A stretch of 64,000 nucleotides of DNA from Nostoc foliaceum FACHB-393 (lineage in GTDB: Bacteria; Cyanobacteriota; Cyanobacteriia; Cyanobacteriales; Nostocaceae). The stretch spans positions 1 through 64,000 of the forward strand of contig NZ_JACJTD010000034.1 in NCBI RefSeq assembly GCF_014698505.1, in the 5' to 3' direction. Under the pieces are notes generated by a model. It made no database searches. It was not told the DNA's origin and saw only the letters and a list, made by a program, of their open reading frames with translations. Below are positions 17,699 through 26,630 of this stretch, one piece after another; positions within the stretch are counted from its first letter, which is position 1; each line of letters starts with the position of its first letter. A program made the position numbers and the translations under genes.

Positions 17699-18649
17699 TC
17701 AAACTTTCTGGATAAATCTTCGTCCTAGCAAACCTTGGGGTCTAACTAATAGCATCATAAACAAAATTCCAAAGGCTACTGCGTCTTTATAACCAGAGAA
17801 TTCAGCAGGGACAAACGCCTCCACTAATCCAATTACTAAACCTCCCACCACCGCACCAGGAATACTACCTAAACCACCTAAGACAATTACTGCTAAACCC
17901 CGTAACCCAAAAGCAATGCCGAAATATGGCCCTGCAATACTAACACTAGAGGCGACTAAAGTTCCTGCTAATCCTGCTAAGAAACTGCTGATGAAAAATG
18001 TTAGGATGATAAAGCGATCGCTATTAATTCCTAACAAACTAGCTGTAGTTGGATCTTCTGCGATCGCTTGCATTGCCTTACCATATTTAGTCCGATTTAT
18101 AAAATAGGTAAGAATTGCCACAATCACAACTGATACACCAAAAATTACCACCTGGACACTGCGAATAGGAATTGGGTTTTCTGGACTACCAAAATTAAAC
18201 GCAGGTGGCAAATTTCCGTAAGTATTTGCGGGGTATGTGTAACTTTCTGCGCCTACTAAATACTGGATTAAGTTCACAATTACTACTGCTACTCCCAAGC
18301 TGGAAACAACAGTTAGCAAAGGGTCAGATCCTTGACGGCGCAAAGGTTGAAAAGCAACGCGTTCCATCACTACCCCTACCAATCCCGCCAAGCTACTTCC
18401 TAAAATCAAGGCTATAGCAAAAGGTAATTTTATCGGTAGGGCTGCATTAGCCAGCAAGCCGTTAAATCCAAAGTTACCGCCCATGAGTGCATAAGTGAAA
18501 TATGCACCCATGGTAAAAATTGCACCATGAGCTAAATTAATGATGCCCAAAATGGAATAAACTAAGGTATATCCTAAGGCAAAAATTGCATAAACGCTGC
18601 CTATGGATAACCCATTTAATAATTGCTGCAAAAATAGATTGATATTCAT
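17699..18649 (-). CDS. livH: Amino-acid ABC transporter permease LivH (NatD-like)
   Basis: A 316-residue permease with about eight helices. Seen: LLNGLSIGSVYAIFALGYTL, GIINLAHGAIFTMGAY (signature of LivH), VVSSLGVAVVIVNLIQ, KAMQAIAEDPTTASLLGI (ATPase-contact loop) and GGLGSIPGAVVGGL. It begins 7 nt after the livJ stop, so livJ and livH form one transcript. Confidence 0.93.
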   Translation of the reverse strand: MNINLFLQQLLNGLSIGSVYAIFALGYTLVYSILGIINLAHGAIFTMGAYFTYALMGGNFGFNGLLANAALPIKLPFAIALILGSSLAGLVGVVMERVAFQPLRRQGSDPLLTVVSSLGVAVVIVNLIQYLVGAESYTYPANTYGNLPPAFNFGSPENPIPIRSVQVVIFGVSVVIVAILTYFINRTKYGKAMQAIAEDPTTASLLGINSDRFIILTFFISSFLAGLAGTLVASSVSIAGPYFGIAFGLRGLAVIVLGGLGSIPGAVVGGLVIGLVEAFVPAEFSGYKDAVAFGILFMMLLVRPQGLLGRRFIQKV

Positions 18650-18656
18650 TTAGCAA

Positions 18657-19919
18657 CTATTTTATAAATGTAAATTTACCTTGGCTTCCATCTTTTGGCA
18701 TCTTGATTTGGGCTACATAAAAATCTTTTTGAACAACTTCACCTATGGGAGTAAAACCAATTTCACCTAGTGGTGTATTGTATGTTCCGGCAAGTATTTG
18801 TTTGTTTAATTGCGTCCGCAATTCTGGTAGCTGCAATTTGTTAACTTTGCTCTTTTTATCTAAAGCTTGGAGTGCTTCGACATAAACTTGCACGGCTGCA
18901 AAAGCTTGGGCGCTAAATTGAGGTGGTTCTTTCTTGTATTCGTCAGTATAGGCTTTACGAAATGCCGTGTTAATTTCACCTGGATGCTGTGGACTGTAAG
19001 CTTGAGCAATCAATACGCCATCACAAAGTGCATTACAAACTGTCAATATATTTGATGTATTTAGACCATTACCACCGACAATTAAGCCTTTATAACCCAG
19101 TTCTCGCAATTGCCGGATTAAATTACCACCATCAGCAGCTAATCCAGAAATAATGATCAAATCTGGTTTGAGATTAATGGCATTAGTAGCTTGGCTTTGA
19201 AAATCTGTATCACTGGTTTGGAACTTTTGCACTGTTACCAATTCCAGCCCTTGATCCTTAACTGTTTGTTGAAATATTTCCGTTTCTGACTTGCTAAATG
19301 CATCATTTTGAGCATAGAAAACTGCGACTTTTTTAATTTGGGAGTTTTGCTTAAGTGCAGCTTTCACCGAATAAGGTGCGACAATGGAAACTGGTGCGGA
19401 AACACGGGCAACGTAATCACCAATTTCGGGAATGTTTTTAGCAGTATTCGATGGCCCAAGAATTGGTACTTTTGCCCGTTCGGCAATAGGGTCAGCACTA
19501 AAAGCTTGCTGTGACAAAGTTGGCCCCACTATCCCAATAACTTTATCTTTATTAATTAAAGTTTGAAAAGCGTTAATTGCTCCAGCTTCATCACCGCTAG
19601 TATCTTGAAACACCAATTTAATTGGTGTGCCATTAACACCACCTTTACTATTGAAATACTTCTCGGCAAGTTTGGCTCCAGCAACTTGTTCTTGTCCCAG
19701 TAATGCTACATTACTAGTTTGGGCAACGGCAATACCGATGGGAATAGCACCCGACAATGTACCCGTTGTCGCTGCGGTGTCGGTTGCAGTGTTATTTGTG
19801 GTAGTATTTGGGCTATTATTTGGAGAACTAGTTACAGTGTTAGTTCCTCCACCACAGCCTGTTAGTAGCAAAGCGCAAGTTGATAAGAATGCTGTTGTCC
19901 GAGCGATCGCGTTGTTCAT
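18657..19919 (-). CDS. livJ: Amino-acid ABC transporter substrate-binding lipoprotein LivJ (NatB-like)
   Basis: A 420-residue periplasmic binding protein of the Leu/Ile/Val family. The N terminus is a lipoprotein signal with lipobox LLTGC (Cys about 22), followed by a long Thr/Asn/Ser linker. The mature part shows IPIGIAVAQTSNVALLGQEQ, IGIVGPTLSQQ, ILGPSNTAKNI, VAVFYAQNDAFSKSE, PDLIIISGLAADGG and FSAQAFAAVQ. It is the first gene of the liv set. The similarity is closer to NatB of cyanobacterial neutral amino-acid transport than to the urea-binding UrtA, which lacks this pattern; the exact ligand is inferred. Confidence 0.9.
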   Translation of the reverse strand: MNNAIARTTAFLSTCALLLTGCGGGTNTVTSSPNNSPNTTTNNTATDTAATTGTLSGAIPIGIAVAQTSNVALLGQEQVAGAKLAEKYFNSKGGVNGTPIKLVFQDTSGDEAGAINAFQTLINKDKVIGIVGPTLSQQAFSADPIAERAKVPILGPSNTAKNIPEIGDYVARVSAPVSIVAPYSVKAALKQNSQIKKVAVFYAQNDAFSKSETEIFQQTVKDQGLELVTVQKFQTSDTDFQSQATNAINLKPDLIIISGLAADGGNLIRQLRELGYKGLIVGGNGLNTSNILTVCNALCDGVLIAQAYSPQHPGEINTAFRKAYTDEYKKEPPQFSAQAFAAVQVYVEALQALDKKSKVNKLQLPELRTQLNKQILAGTYNTPLGEIGFTPIGEVVQKDFYVAQIKMPKDGSQGKFTFIK

Positions 19920-20179
19920 CGTTAGATAATCATGTAGTTATTAGATATTCGGCAAAAGCTAATAGTAAAGGTCATAATCTGCAAACAAAATTACGCAGAT
20001 TTCCACTTTTGCACGAATTATATTAAATCATTCTTATTTGAACATGCAAAGACAAATATTCAAAGTGTTTGTAAATACAAATTATTATAAATAGCGATGA
20101 TTTTATCATTCCCCGGTTCTATTTGGGAATGTGCTATGAAGTTGCTTTGCCAGTTCAGTTGAGTACTAAGTAAGGACTC

Positions 20180-20503
20180 TTAAGCCCTTTTTTCATCAGC
20201 TAATCCCTTAGGTTCGTAGTGACGACAACCATTACAAGGGCCTTCGGGATTGACAGCACAACGCATGTAGCCAGATCGGGCATTAAATTTGCAGCTGATG
20301 TCGCCAATTAGGTAACCCACCCCTTCTAAATAATAGCGATCGCTCTCAACAGGTCTAAGGTTTTGCCGTACCTGCACCGCCGGAAAATTCCTAGCTGCTT
20401 GCCTCATCCGTAAGCGTGACCGCGCCTGGGTTTTGCGGATTACCCACAGAGAAATCAGGGACGGTAAAAAACCAACGGCAATCACTAAAAGTGTCTTTAA
20501 CAC
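20180..20503 (-). CDS. DUF6464 family small protein with four-cysteine motif
   Basis: A 107-residue protein. One N-terminal hydrophobic helix (about 4-22) is followed by a basic segment and then a compact domain with Cys at C-x9-C-x6-C-x2-C (SCKFNARS, RCAVNPEGPCNGC). The cysteine pattern suggests metal or cluster binding. I recognise it as a cyanobacterial family listed as DUF6464; the function is unknown. It lies alone downstream of the liv upstream region. Confidence 0.75.
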   Translation of the reverse strand: MLKTLLVIAVGFLPSLISLWVIRKTQARSRLRMRQAARNFPAVQVRQNLRPVESDRYYLEGVGYLIGDISCKFNARSGYMRCAVNPEGPCNGCRHYEPKGLADEKRA

Positions 20504-20708
20504 CTTCTTTTACCTCTTCTGTGCGCTGATTGATTGTCCCTGATGTTGCACTCTGGTGCAAATATTAGGGCAGTTTTGCCTAATTGCCACCAACTATGGT
20601 TGCAATTAGCAATGGCAATTTTGAGGAAGAAGTTCCTTTCCTTCTGCCACTTCAATCAGCATAACTTTTACAACCTGAGGGGTGATCTGCCGTTGAATGT
20701 TGATAATT

Positions 20709-21194
20709 TTAAGATTTGTTGACTAATACCTTTTTGAATAAGCCTTTTGTGTCAGCCTCAGCCCCACTCTTGTTTTTTCTGTGTCGCTGCGATGCTAATT
20801 TTTTTTTGGTTTGCTGACGAAGTTGCTGTGCTAGCAGTGCAGCTTCCCTTTCGGCTCGGAATAAATCAACTCTTCGCGTTGTCAGAATAAATGATTCGTC
20901 AGGCTTTCGTTTTACCCAAGGGACACTAACTGCGAAATACTGACAAATATTTTTGCATTTTAGAACTGGGTAACGTTTTTGAGCATTCAGTGTGTTAGCG
21001 ATCGCCTTCAACTCTAATATCGCTGCTTCTAACTCTCCTGCCATCCGATTAACGCGTTCGATTTGTGCAATCAAGCGCTCCTGTTCACTAACGATTTTTT
21101 TATCTTGGGGTTGCAGTGGCACTATCGCAGTAGTTACAGATGTAGGCTTTAACAGCAAAATGGGCTTTTTGTCCGTGTCTTGGATTTTTTTCAT
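20709..21194 (-). CDS. Hypothetical protein with central coiled coil
   Basis: A 161-residue basic protein, not recognised. Residues about 38-75 (EQERLIAQIERVNRMAGELEA onward) form a predicted coiled coil. A middle block holds two cysteines (KCKNICQYF) and SVPWVKRKPDESF. The C terminus is strongly basic (KKKLASQRHRKNKSG). No signal or membrane segment. It may bind nucleic acid, but that rests only on charge. GC content and codon use fit the neighbourhood, so it is probably a real gene. Confidence 0.65.
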   Translation of the reverse strand: MKKIQDTDKKPILLLKPTSVTTAIVPLQPQDKKIVSEQERLIAQIERVNRMAGELEAAILELKAIANTLNAQKRYPVLKCKNICQYFAVSVPWVKRKPDESFILTTRRVDLFRAEREAALLAQQLRQQTKKKLASQRHRKNKSGAEADTKGLFKKVLVNKS

Positions 21195-21996
21195 ACTACC
21201 TCAAGCAAGACTAGCTGACTTTTAAGGCATTTTAGCAGCAAAATAGTATATTTGTACTATATAAATTGTGTATATGTTGAATCTGAGGAAAATCCACAAC
21301 TAAGCAAATATGTCGATGTTGATTATTGACCTTCACACGGTTATTGGTAAGGGCACAAAGCTTTGACCTTTTTTAATTAAAAATTAAAAGTTAAAAATTA
21401 GTGAAGAAGAATAATTTTTAATTAATTAATTAATTTTGGGTACAGAACCTTTTCCCCTTTCCCTTTTCCCGACTTATGCAAGAAGTCTAATCAGTGGTGG
21501 GTTCAGAGCCAACACTGATAGCGCCGGCGGCAAGCGAGTCCGCGAGCGTCTTGCAATTTTTAATTTTACATTTTTAATTGGAGCGTTCGCGCAGCGTCTC
21601 GTAGAGAAGCGACTTGACCTCTTGTATTGCTCCTCCCATAGAGATATCGATGGATCAGGCATCATGCACCATTAGCCAGATGGAAGAGGTATGTGAGATT
21701 TTTAAGCTGAATTTAGGGACTTACAAAAAACAATTGTGCTTGTGGGGTGAGCGTTTTGCCCGCCCATAACCAAGGGTGGACAAGATGCCCACCTCACAAG
21801 ATTGGATAATTTATTTCTTGGTAATCCCTTAGCAGGCTAAAAATTTATCGAATAGGTACAAAACCGGATCAACCTTCGCTCATGTGATGATCTGGAATCA
21901 AGAACCTGTCAACATAATTCGTAATTCAATTGTTTTAGCTTGCTTCTGCGTAGTGATACTACGAATTACTAATGATCTAGTCACTACTTTCGAACT
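21195..21996. other. Long intergenic region with several repeats
   Basis: About 800 bp without a convincing gene. It holds a TTAA-rich run (about 21418-21434), repeat blocks of the GCGTCTCGTAGAGAAG type (about 21590-21612) that recur around 28010-28035, and an imperfect hairpin at 21739-21800. Short open frames here lack ribosome sites and similarity. Confidence 0.6.
21739..21800. repeat. Imperfect palindrome
   Basis: The ends CTTGTGGGGTGAGC and GCCCACCTCACAAG are inverted repeats with two mismatches over 14 bp. It looks like a dispersed palindromic element rather than a terminator. Confidence 0.5.
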
Positions 21997-23343
21997 ATGG
22001 TAGACGCAACGATAACTAATCTAGTCGATGTGGTACGTGAGTCTGCATACCGACTGACAGGTGCAGCCGCAGACTACGACCCATTGATGAACTTAATTGG
22101 CGATGCCCGTATCGTCTTAATTGGCGAAGCTACCCACGGGACGCATGAGTTTTATAAGCAAAGGGCTGAGATTACCAAGCGACTAATTCAAGAGAAGGGT
22201 TTTACAGCCGTAGCAGTTGAAGCAGACTGGCCGGATGCCTATCGCGTGAATCGCTATGTGCAGGACGCAAGTGAAGATCCCACCCCTGCGGAAGCACTTT
22301 CCGGTTTCCAACGTTTCCCCACTTGGATGTGGCGCAACACAGATATGCTAAATTTTCTGAACTGGCTACGTGAATATAATGATGCTATCCCAGAAAATGC
22401 AGTCAAAGTTGGCTTTTATGGGCTAGACCTTTACAGCATGTATGCCTCCATAGAAGTAGTTCTCGAATATCTGGATCAAGTTGATCCCGAAACCGCCCAA
22501 CGTGCCCGTTATCGTTACTCATGCTTTGAGCATTTGGGTGAAGATGCCCAGACTTATGGCTATGCTACCAGCTTTGGACTGACAAAATCCTGTGAAGAAG
22601 AGGTGGTTAATGTACTAGAGGAACTGCAACGTCGGGCTGCCGAGTACATTCAAAAAGACGGAGAGGGAGCAGCGGATGAATTATTCTATGCCCTGCAAAA
22701 CGCTCGGTTGGTGAAGAATGCCGAGGCTTACTACCGCTCAATGTTTCAGGGTCGGGTATCTTCCTGGAATATTCGCGATCGCCACATGGCAGAAATGTTA
22801 GATCAGCTAGTTGCTCATTTTGAACAACAGGGTAAACCAAGCAAAGTAGTTGTCTGGGAGCACAACTCCCATCTAGGAGATGCACGGGCAACTGATATGG
22901 AGGTAATGGGTGAAGTAAATGTGGGTCAATTAGTGCGCGATCGCTATGGTGATGATGCGGTGCTGATTGGCTTTACTACTTATACAGGTACAGTTACCGC
23001 TGCTTCTAATTGGGGAGGAACTGCCGAACTCAAGCTAGTTCGTCCTGCCTTACCAGGAAGCTATGAAGCCCTATTCCATCAGACTGGAGTACCCCAATTT
23101 TTGCTCTTACTAAAGGATAATAATCCAGCAATTACAGGACTCAGAGAAGCACAATTGGAAAGAGCGATCGGTGTCATTTACCAACCAGAAACTGAGCGCA
23201 TCAGTCACTACTTTTATGCTCGTCTTCCAGACCAGTTTGGTGCGGTGATCCACATAGATGATACAAAAGGCGTGCAACCTCTAGACCGCACTGCCTACTC
23301 GGATATGGAAGAAGCACCAGAGACTTTTCCCTTTGCTGTCTAG
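21997..23343 (+). CDS. Erythromycin esterase family protein (EreA/succinoglycan-biosynthesis-like)
   Basis: A 448-residue cytosolic protein. Family hallmarks: VLIGEATHGTHEFYKQRAEI with the catalytic-site Glu and His, VAVEADWPDAYRVNRYVQ with the second Glu, FYGLDLYSMYAS, and VVWEHNSHLGDARAT with the late His. The family uses water activation without metal on ester-like substrates. True macrolide esterases are a small subset; most chromosomal members, like this one, have unknown substrates, so antibiotic resistance should not be assumed. It stands alone. The ATG start is clear. Confidence 0.85.
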   Translation: MVDATITNLVDVVRESAYRLTGAAADYDPLMNLIGDARIVLIGEATHGTHEFYKQRAEITKRLIQEKGFTAVAVEADWPDAYRVNRYVQDASEDPTPAEALSGFQRFPTWMWRNTDMLNFLNWLREYNDAIPENAVKVGFYGLDLYSMYASIEVVLEYLDQVDPETAQRARYRYSCFEHLGEDAQTYGYATSFGLTKSCEEEVVNVLEELQRRAAEYIQKDGEGAADELFYALQNARLVKNAEAYYRSMFQGRVSSWNIRDRHMAEMLDQLVAHFEQQGKPSKVVVWEHNSHLGDARATDMEVMGEVNVGQLVRDRYGDDAVLIGFTTYTGTVTAASNWGGTAELKLVRPALPGSYEALFHQTGVPQFLLLLKDNNPAITGLREAQLERAIGVIYQPETERISHYFYARLPDQFGAVIHIDDTKGVQPLDRTAYSDMEEAPETFPFAV

Positions 23344-23413
23344 TCACGAGTCGGGAGTTTTGAATTATTGATCACAATATGGGTCTACAAGCCAGATAAT
23401 AAGCCTTTTTTCC

Positions 23414-23455
23414 TTCTGAATTCTAAATTCTAGCTCCTGACTCCTGAATTCTGCT
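23414..23455. repeat. Short tandem repeat (CTCCTGA type)
   Basis: A cluster of imperfect 7-bp repeats, CTCCTGA and related TTCTAAA units, downstream of the esterase gene. Confidence 0.6.
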
Positions 23456-23529
23456 ATCTAACGCGCAAAGGACTGTACTCGGAAGTTGAAGTAGTCCCGG
23501 CAGCGCTGATAATATTTTTAATAGAGTTA

Positions 23530-23635
23530 TAGCGGTTCTCGTTTACGTGAGGTACACCCGTAGGGGCACGGCAGTGCCGTGCCCCTACACCTCGTGATGT
23601 AATGTTGTACCGCATCTGAATGGGAACCGCCATAT
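23530..23635. mobile_element. MITE-like palindromic element, copy A (full length)
   Basis: About 106 bp. The left end TATAGCGGTTCTC pairs with the right end GGGAACCGCCATA with few mismatches. The centre is a near-perfect 29-bp palindrome (GTAGGGGCACGGCA, one base, then its complement), flanked by GAGGTACACCC and ACACCTCGTGATG. Matching copies occur at 42604, 53244, 57215, 57915 and 61879. No coding capacity; probably a non-autonomous mobile element. Confidence 0.8.
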
Positions 23636-23656
23636 TTATCATTAATTACCTTCCTG

Positions 23657-24118
23657 ATGAAATTACGAATATACGAAATAGCTGATACCGAAGAAATTAT
23701 GAAATTGTTCTACGACACTATTCATGAGGTGAATATTCACGATTACACACAAGAACAAGTAGATGCTTGGGCACCAGCAAAGATGGATATTGACGTTTGG
23801 ATTAAAAGTTTAGGAAGTAAGTTTACTTATGTAGCAGAAGAGCAAGGTAAAATTATTGGTTTTGGGGAATTAGAGGCTAATGGTCATATTGACCGTTTTT
23901 ACTGTCATAAAAATTTTCAAAGAAAAGGGATCGGTAAGAGAATTTTAGAACAGCTTGAATCAAAAGCAAAGGCTTTAGGAATTGAAAAGTTATTTACAGA
24001 AGCCAGTATTACAGCTAAACCTTTTTTTGAAAGACATAATTTTATTGTGATTAAACAGCAAGAGGTAGAACGAAGAGGGCAAAAACTGATAAATTTCATC
24101 ATGGAAAAACCAATTTAA
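23657..24118 (+). CDS. GNAT family N-acetyltransferase
   Basis: A 153-residue acetyl-CoA-dependent acetyltransferase fold. The acetyl-CoA loop is FQRKGIGKRIL (about residues 93-103), preceded by the beta-strand GHIDRFYCHKN and followed by LFTEASITAKPFFERHNF, a common feature of the PhnO/YjaB-like branch. The gene is notably AT-rich and lysine-rich compared with its neighbours, which may reflect transfer. Acceptor substrate unknown. Confidence 0.88.
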   Translation: MKLRIYEIADTEEIMKLFYDTIHEVNIHDYTQEQVDAWAPAKMDIDVWIKSLGSKFTYVAEEQGKIIGFGELEANGHIDRFYCHKNFQRKGIGKRILEQLESKAKALGIEKLFTEASITAKPFFERHNFIVIKQQEVERRGQKLINFIMEKPI

Positions 24119-24590
24119 TGATTACTCAATTGATTTGATTAAAAGCAGAGATTTGAGTGTAAAATTCAGACTTCAACTATCAAATATATGCAAGTTTTTT
24201 AACAAAACAGTAGTTTTTTCTCGTTGTGCATATCTAAATTTGTGGTATTTTCCACAAATAAAATACTTAACTAAGTGTAATTATTCTTGTATACCCTAAG
24301 GAATAAACGTTAGTTATTCCATTAGAAAGAAGCGACTGTAGTTCCTACTATCTAAAGTAAACCCAGAGGCAGCAAAATAAATCTCTGAGCAAGTTTAGTT
24401 AAATTTGTATGTGCCTCTGGTTAGAAAAGACACTAGCTATAACAAAGTCAAATTTAAATAGAATAATCTTTCTTTTTATCTATAACGTATTGGCAATTTA
24501 TTTCGGAAAAATAGCCAAGTCTAGCCAAACACGAGTTATTAGATAAAGAATTCGCCGCAATACCCTTGATTTTTATTGAGGAATATAATT
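24119..24590. other. Intergenic region upstream of transketolase
   Basis: About 470 bp, AT-rich, no gene or repeat recognised. It should include the transketolase promoter. GAGGA at 24579-24583 is the ribosome site for the ATG at 24591. Confidence 0.5.
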
Positions 24591-26480
24591 ATGACGACAC
24601 AGGAGCAACTACAACAATGGCATGAACTAGCACAACAGTTACGTGTCGATAGTATTCGCGCTACAACTGTCGCCGGTTCAGGTCATCCTACTTCATCCAT
24701 GTCACCCGCTGATTTGATGGCGGTTTTACTTTCCAAATATCTCGGCTACGACTTTGATAATCCACATAACCCTAATAGCGATCGCTTCCTTCTCTCTAAA
24801 GGACATGCTGCACCTCTGCTCTATGCTATGTATAAAGCAGCGGGGGTAATTACCGATGAAGAGTTATTGTCACTGCGGAAAATTGGCAGTCGTCTAGAAG
24901 GACATCCCACACCAGTTTTACCTTGGGTTGATGTGGCGACTGGCTCATTGGGACAAGGATTACCAATTGGTGTAGGGCTGGCTCTAGCAGGTAAATATCT
25001 AGATCAACTTCCATACCATGTCTGGGTGTTGCTGGGTGATAGCGAAACATCTGAGGGGTCTGTATGGGAGGCTTTTGATCATGCCTCACACTATAGTCTA
25101 GACAATCTGATCGCCATTATCGATGTCAATCGATTAGGCCAGCGAGGTCAGACTGAACTGGGCTGGAACATACAAGCCTATGCTGCGCGTGCTAGAGCCT
25201 TTGGCTGGCAAGCGATTGAAATTGATGGTCACGACTTGACAGAGATTGATCAAGCCTTTAGCGCTGCTTTGAGCATCAACGATCGCCCCACGGTAATTAT
25301 TGCCCGCACAAAGAAAGGCAAAGGTGTGGCTTCTTTGGAAGATTTAGGTGGTTGGCATGGCAAAGCCCTCAAACCCGAAGATGAAAAACAAGCGATCGCG
25401 GAGTTAGGTGGTGAACGCCACATAATAATTCAAGTAAACAAACCCGAAGAACAAGGCCAACCAGCGACAACAGGTAATCCTCAACCACTGCAACTTCCCA
25501 CCTATGATAAAGGTGCAAAGGTCGCAACCCGTCGAGCATATGGTGATGCTTTACTCGCATTGGGAGCCGCTCAACCTGATGTAGTTGTCCTTGATGCCGA
25601 GGTGAGTAATTCCACTTACGCCGAAGATTTCGCCGAAGCCTATCCTGAACGCTACTTTGAGATGTACATTGCTGAACAACAAATGATTGCAGCAGCAGTG
25701 GGGTTGCAGGTGCGAAAATATAAACCTTTTGCTTCCAGCTTCGCCGCCTTCTTGAGTAGAGGTTACGACTTTGTAAGGATGGCGGCTATCTCTCGCGCCA
25801 ACATTAAATTAGTGGGTTCTCATGCTGGGGTATCCATTGGTCAGGATGGCCCTTCACAGATGGCACTGGAGGACTTAGCAGCCTTCCGGGCAGTGTGGAG
25901 TAGTACTGTACTCTATCCCAGTGATGCCAATCAGACGGCTAAACTAGTGGCGCAGATGAGCGATCGCAGTGGTGTTGTTTACCTCCGCACCACCAGGGAA
26001 AGCACACCTGTAATTTATGGCTCTGATGAAGAATTTCCCATTGGTGGTAGCAAAGTAATCTGTAGTTCTGAGCGAGATCAAGCCACTGTAATTGCGGCTG
26101 GTATTACACTACATGAAGCACTTAAGGCTTGCGATCGTCTCAAAAACGAAGGGATCGCGGTGCGTGTCATAGATGCTTACTCTATCAAACCCATTGATGT
26201 ACAGACAATTCATCAAGCTGCACAAGATACCAAAGGTAATTTAGTCGTTGTTGAAGATCACTGGATGGAAGGTGGGCTAGGTGCGGCTGTGCTTGATACC
26301 TTTGCTGGTACTAATATTATTCCTACTTACAATGGGCCTCAAGTGCGGCTAATTAAGTTGGCAGTGCTTGATATGCCAGGTTCAGGCACCCCAGAAGAAT
26401 TGCTCCATGCTGCCAAAATTGACGCAGATGCCATTGTTGAAGCGGTGAAATCGCAAGTCAGACAGCCAGTAGGGGTATAA
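24591..26480 (+). CDS. tkt: Transketolase, animal-type
   Basis: A thiamine-diphosphate enzyme moving two-carbon units between sugar phosphates. About 629 residues from the preferred ATG (GAGGA upstream; the open frame extends to TTG 24576). Seen: GSGHPTSSMSPADLMAVLL, RFLLSKGHAAPLLYAMY, LEGHPTP, DVATGSLGQGL, GDSETSEGSVWEA (ThDP loop), IDVNRLGQ and WHGK. The second half has EMYIAEQQM, FAAFLSRGYDFVRMAAIS and GSHAGVSIGQDGPSQMALED. This pattern and the short length match animal and archaeal-like transketolases rather than the about 670-residue Calvin-cycle enzyme of cyanobacteria, so this is probably an additional enzyme. No pathway partners are adjacent. Confidence 0.9.
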   Translation: MTTQEQLQQWHELAQQLRVDSIRATTVAGSGHPTSSMSPADLMAVLLSKYLGYDFDNPHNPNSDRFLLSKGHAAPLLYAMYKAAGVITDEELLSLRKIGSRLEGHPTPVLPWVDVATGSLGQGLPIGVGLALAGKYLDQLPYHVWVLLGDSETSEGSVWEAFDHASHYSLDNLIAIIDVNRLGQRGQTELGWNIQAYAARARAFGWQAIEIDGHDLTEIDQAFSAALSINDRPTVIIARTKKGKGVASLEDLGGWHGKALKPEDEKQAIAELGGERHIIIQVNKPEEQGQPATTGNPQPLQLPTYDKGAKVATRRAYGDALLALGAAQPDVVVLDAEVSNSTYAEDFAEAYPERYFEMYIAEQQMIAAAVGLQVRKYKPFASSFAAFLSRGYDFVRMAAISRANIKLVGSHAGVSIGQDGPSQMALEDLAAFRAVWSSTVLYPSDANQTAKLVAQMSDRSGVVYLRTTRESTPVIYGSDEEFPIGGSKVICSSERDQATVIAAGITLHEALKACDRLKNEGIAVRVIDAYSIKPIDVQTIHQAAQDTKGNLVVVEDHWMEGGLGAAVLDTFAGTNIIPTYNGPQVRLIKLAVLDMPGSGTPEELLHAAKIDADAIVEAVKSQVRQPVGV

Positions 26481-26540
26481 GACAATAGATTCGATGAGAT
26501 AAGGGACTTCCAACTAAAAAAATATCCCATCGCTTTCTTG

Positions 26541-26575
26541 GCAGGGGAGCAGGGAGCAGGGAGCAGGGGGGAGCA
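26541..26575. repeat. Heptamer short tandem repeat (GGAGCAG type)
   Basis: About four copies of GGAGCAG and variants, downstream of the transketolase gene. Confidence 0.7.
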
Positions 26576-26630
26576 ACAGTCGTGTTGAGTCCAGAAATTA
26601 GGATAATTTATTTTTTGGAGTTCCCTAAGC

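Noticed and set aside
18657..19919. Urea transporter UrtA
   Set aside because: The binding protein has a lipobox signal and NatB/LivJ blocks and no urease genes are near.
21997..23343. Macrolide resistance gene
   Set aside because: Only family-level similarity to erythromycin esterase; most such chromosomal genes have other, unknown substrates and there is no mobile context.
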